Source of the DNA: Bacteroidales bacterium
GTDB lineage: Bacteria; Bacteroidota; Bacteroidia; Bacteroidales; UBA1715
Assembly: GCA_017642535.1 (NCBI GenBank)
Contig: JAGCOW010000007.1
Coordinates: forward strand, 47,370 to 111,369
Direction of reading: 5' to 3'
Length of the DNA stretch: 64,000 bases
The notes beneath the pieces were generated by a model, which made no database searches, had not been told where the DNA came from, and saw nothing but the letters and a program-made list of their open reading frames with translations. This document shows positions 63,541 through 64,000 of the stretch, piece after piece; the stretch's first letter is position 1; each line of letters opens with the position of its first letter. Both the position numbers and the translations under genes were made by a program.

Positions 63541-64000
63541 TTATTTGCCCTGAAATTCGGAAGGCGACATTCCTGTATGCACTTTGAAGTATTTTCGAAA
63601 CGTGAACTGCTCAGGAAATCCTAATTCGTCAGCCACTTGTTTAACTAAAATATTAGGTTGTCGCAAGAGATTTTTAGCTTGATTGATGGTCACCATGTTT
63701 ATCCATTCCATTGGCGTGTAGCCCGATTCCTGCTTGACAATGTCGGCAAAATGACGTGGCGTGAGACCTTGTTTACCCGCATAAAAATTTACAGTCCGGT
63801 GCTGGTGGTACTCCTGATTGAGCGAGAGGAGAAAAGTCATCAGCACCTGACGCTTGTGTGAGATCGGCTGGGCATTTTCCTGCAGTTGTGCACTGAATAG
63901 AAACGCAAACTCAAGTAGCGTTTCCTGCTTAAGCAAATTGATGATGGTGTTCAGCAGTTTATTTTGCACAATATGCCTGATTTCCCGCAACAGTTTTTCC
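63541..64000 (-). CDS. AraC-family transcriptional regulator, cut by the window end
   Basis: C-terminal part of an AraC/XylS regulator; the frame is still open at base 64000, so the N-terminal sensing domain is outside. Two helix-turn-helix motifs are visible: GLTPRHFADIVKQESGYTP and KQVADELGFPEQFTFRKYFK, then the family end TGMSPSEFQ. The effector and target cannot be told. Confidence 0.9.
   Translation of the reverse strand, partial: EKLLREIRHIVQNKLLNTIINLLKQETLLEFAFLFSAQLQENAQPISHKRQVLMTFLLSLNQEYHQHRTVNFYAGKQGLTPRHFADIVKQESGYTPMEWINMVTINQAKNLLRQPNILVKQVADELGFPEQFTFRKYFKVHTGMSPSEFQGK

Overview
The window is a chromosomal stretch from a member of the phylum Bacteroidota, most likely an uncultured Bacteroidales from a plant-fibre-degrading (gut or rumen type) habitat. 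The evidence is: Bacteroidota-type -7 promoter boxes (TAnnTTTG) in front of many genes; two type IX secretion system (T9SS) machinery genes (a PorE-like OmpA lipoprotein and the giant SprA/Sov translocon); cellulases that look like T9SS cargo; futalosine-pathway MqnE; and phylum-typical families (Porin_10, Fib_succ_major-like, ORF6N). No rRNA, tRNA, CRISPR array or transposase was seen.

Layout. 0-11 kb: porE; an mqnE-PAP2 pair on the minus strand; two GH9 cellulases on opposite strands flanking a zinc metallopeptidase. 11-33 kb: efp, a PP2C/SpoIIE phosphatase, an LTA-synthase-like sulfatase, guaB, a PdxA homologue that has lost metal-binding motifs, ruvA, sprA with a porin, a gamma-carbonic anhydrase, a divergent rubredoxin/flavodiiron pair, a thioesterase, and leuA behind a complete leucine attenuator (17-residue leader peptide with five consecutive Leu codons, antiterminator, terminator). 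33-46 kb: a WYL regulator/exonuclease pair, a TolC-HlyD-ABC2-ABC2 exporter without an ATPase gene, nadB, purN, acpP-fabF-rnc, and lipoproteins.

46.8-55.3 kb is the most striking block. Divergent promoters share a 21-bp near-palindrome. One drives a Cys/Met-metabolism PLP enzyme. The other drives a long operon: cysteine synthase, a ThiS-like sulfur carrier whose di-glycine is capped by Ser-Lys, a MoeB/ThiF-like E1, a DsrE protein, TusA, a JAMM protease, a family-2 encapsulin shell with an inserted cNMP-binding-like domain, and a cysteine desulfurase with a long low-complexity N-terminal extension (probable shell cargo). After an intrinsic hairpin comes a serine acetyltransferase. Read together, this is a protein-thiocarboxylate route to cysteine (possibly also homocysteine) whose sulfur source appears to be housed in a protein nanocompartment.

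55-64 kb is an accessory-looking region: ZIP transporter, GH43 glycosidase, two full ORF6N genes in direct orientation plus one ORF6N fossil, unknown genes, an MPG-like protein, an arginine/agmatine deiminase fused to seven Sel1 repeats, a Fib_succ_major-like protein and an AraC regulator cut by the window edge. All three ORF6N copies carry, at the same codons, a 25-31-nt palindrome whose arms differ between copies yet remain self-complementary. This covariation suggests selection on the nucleic acid itself.
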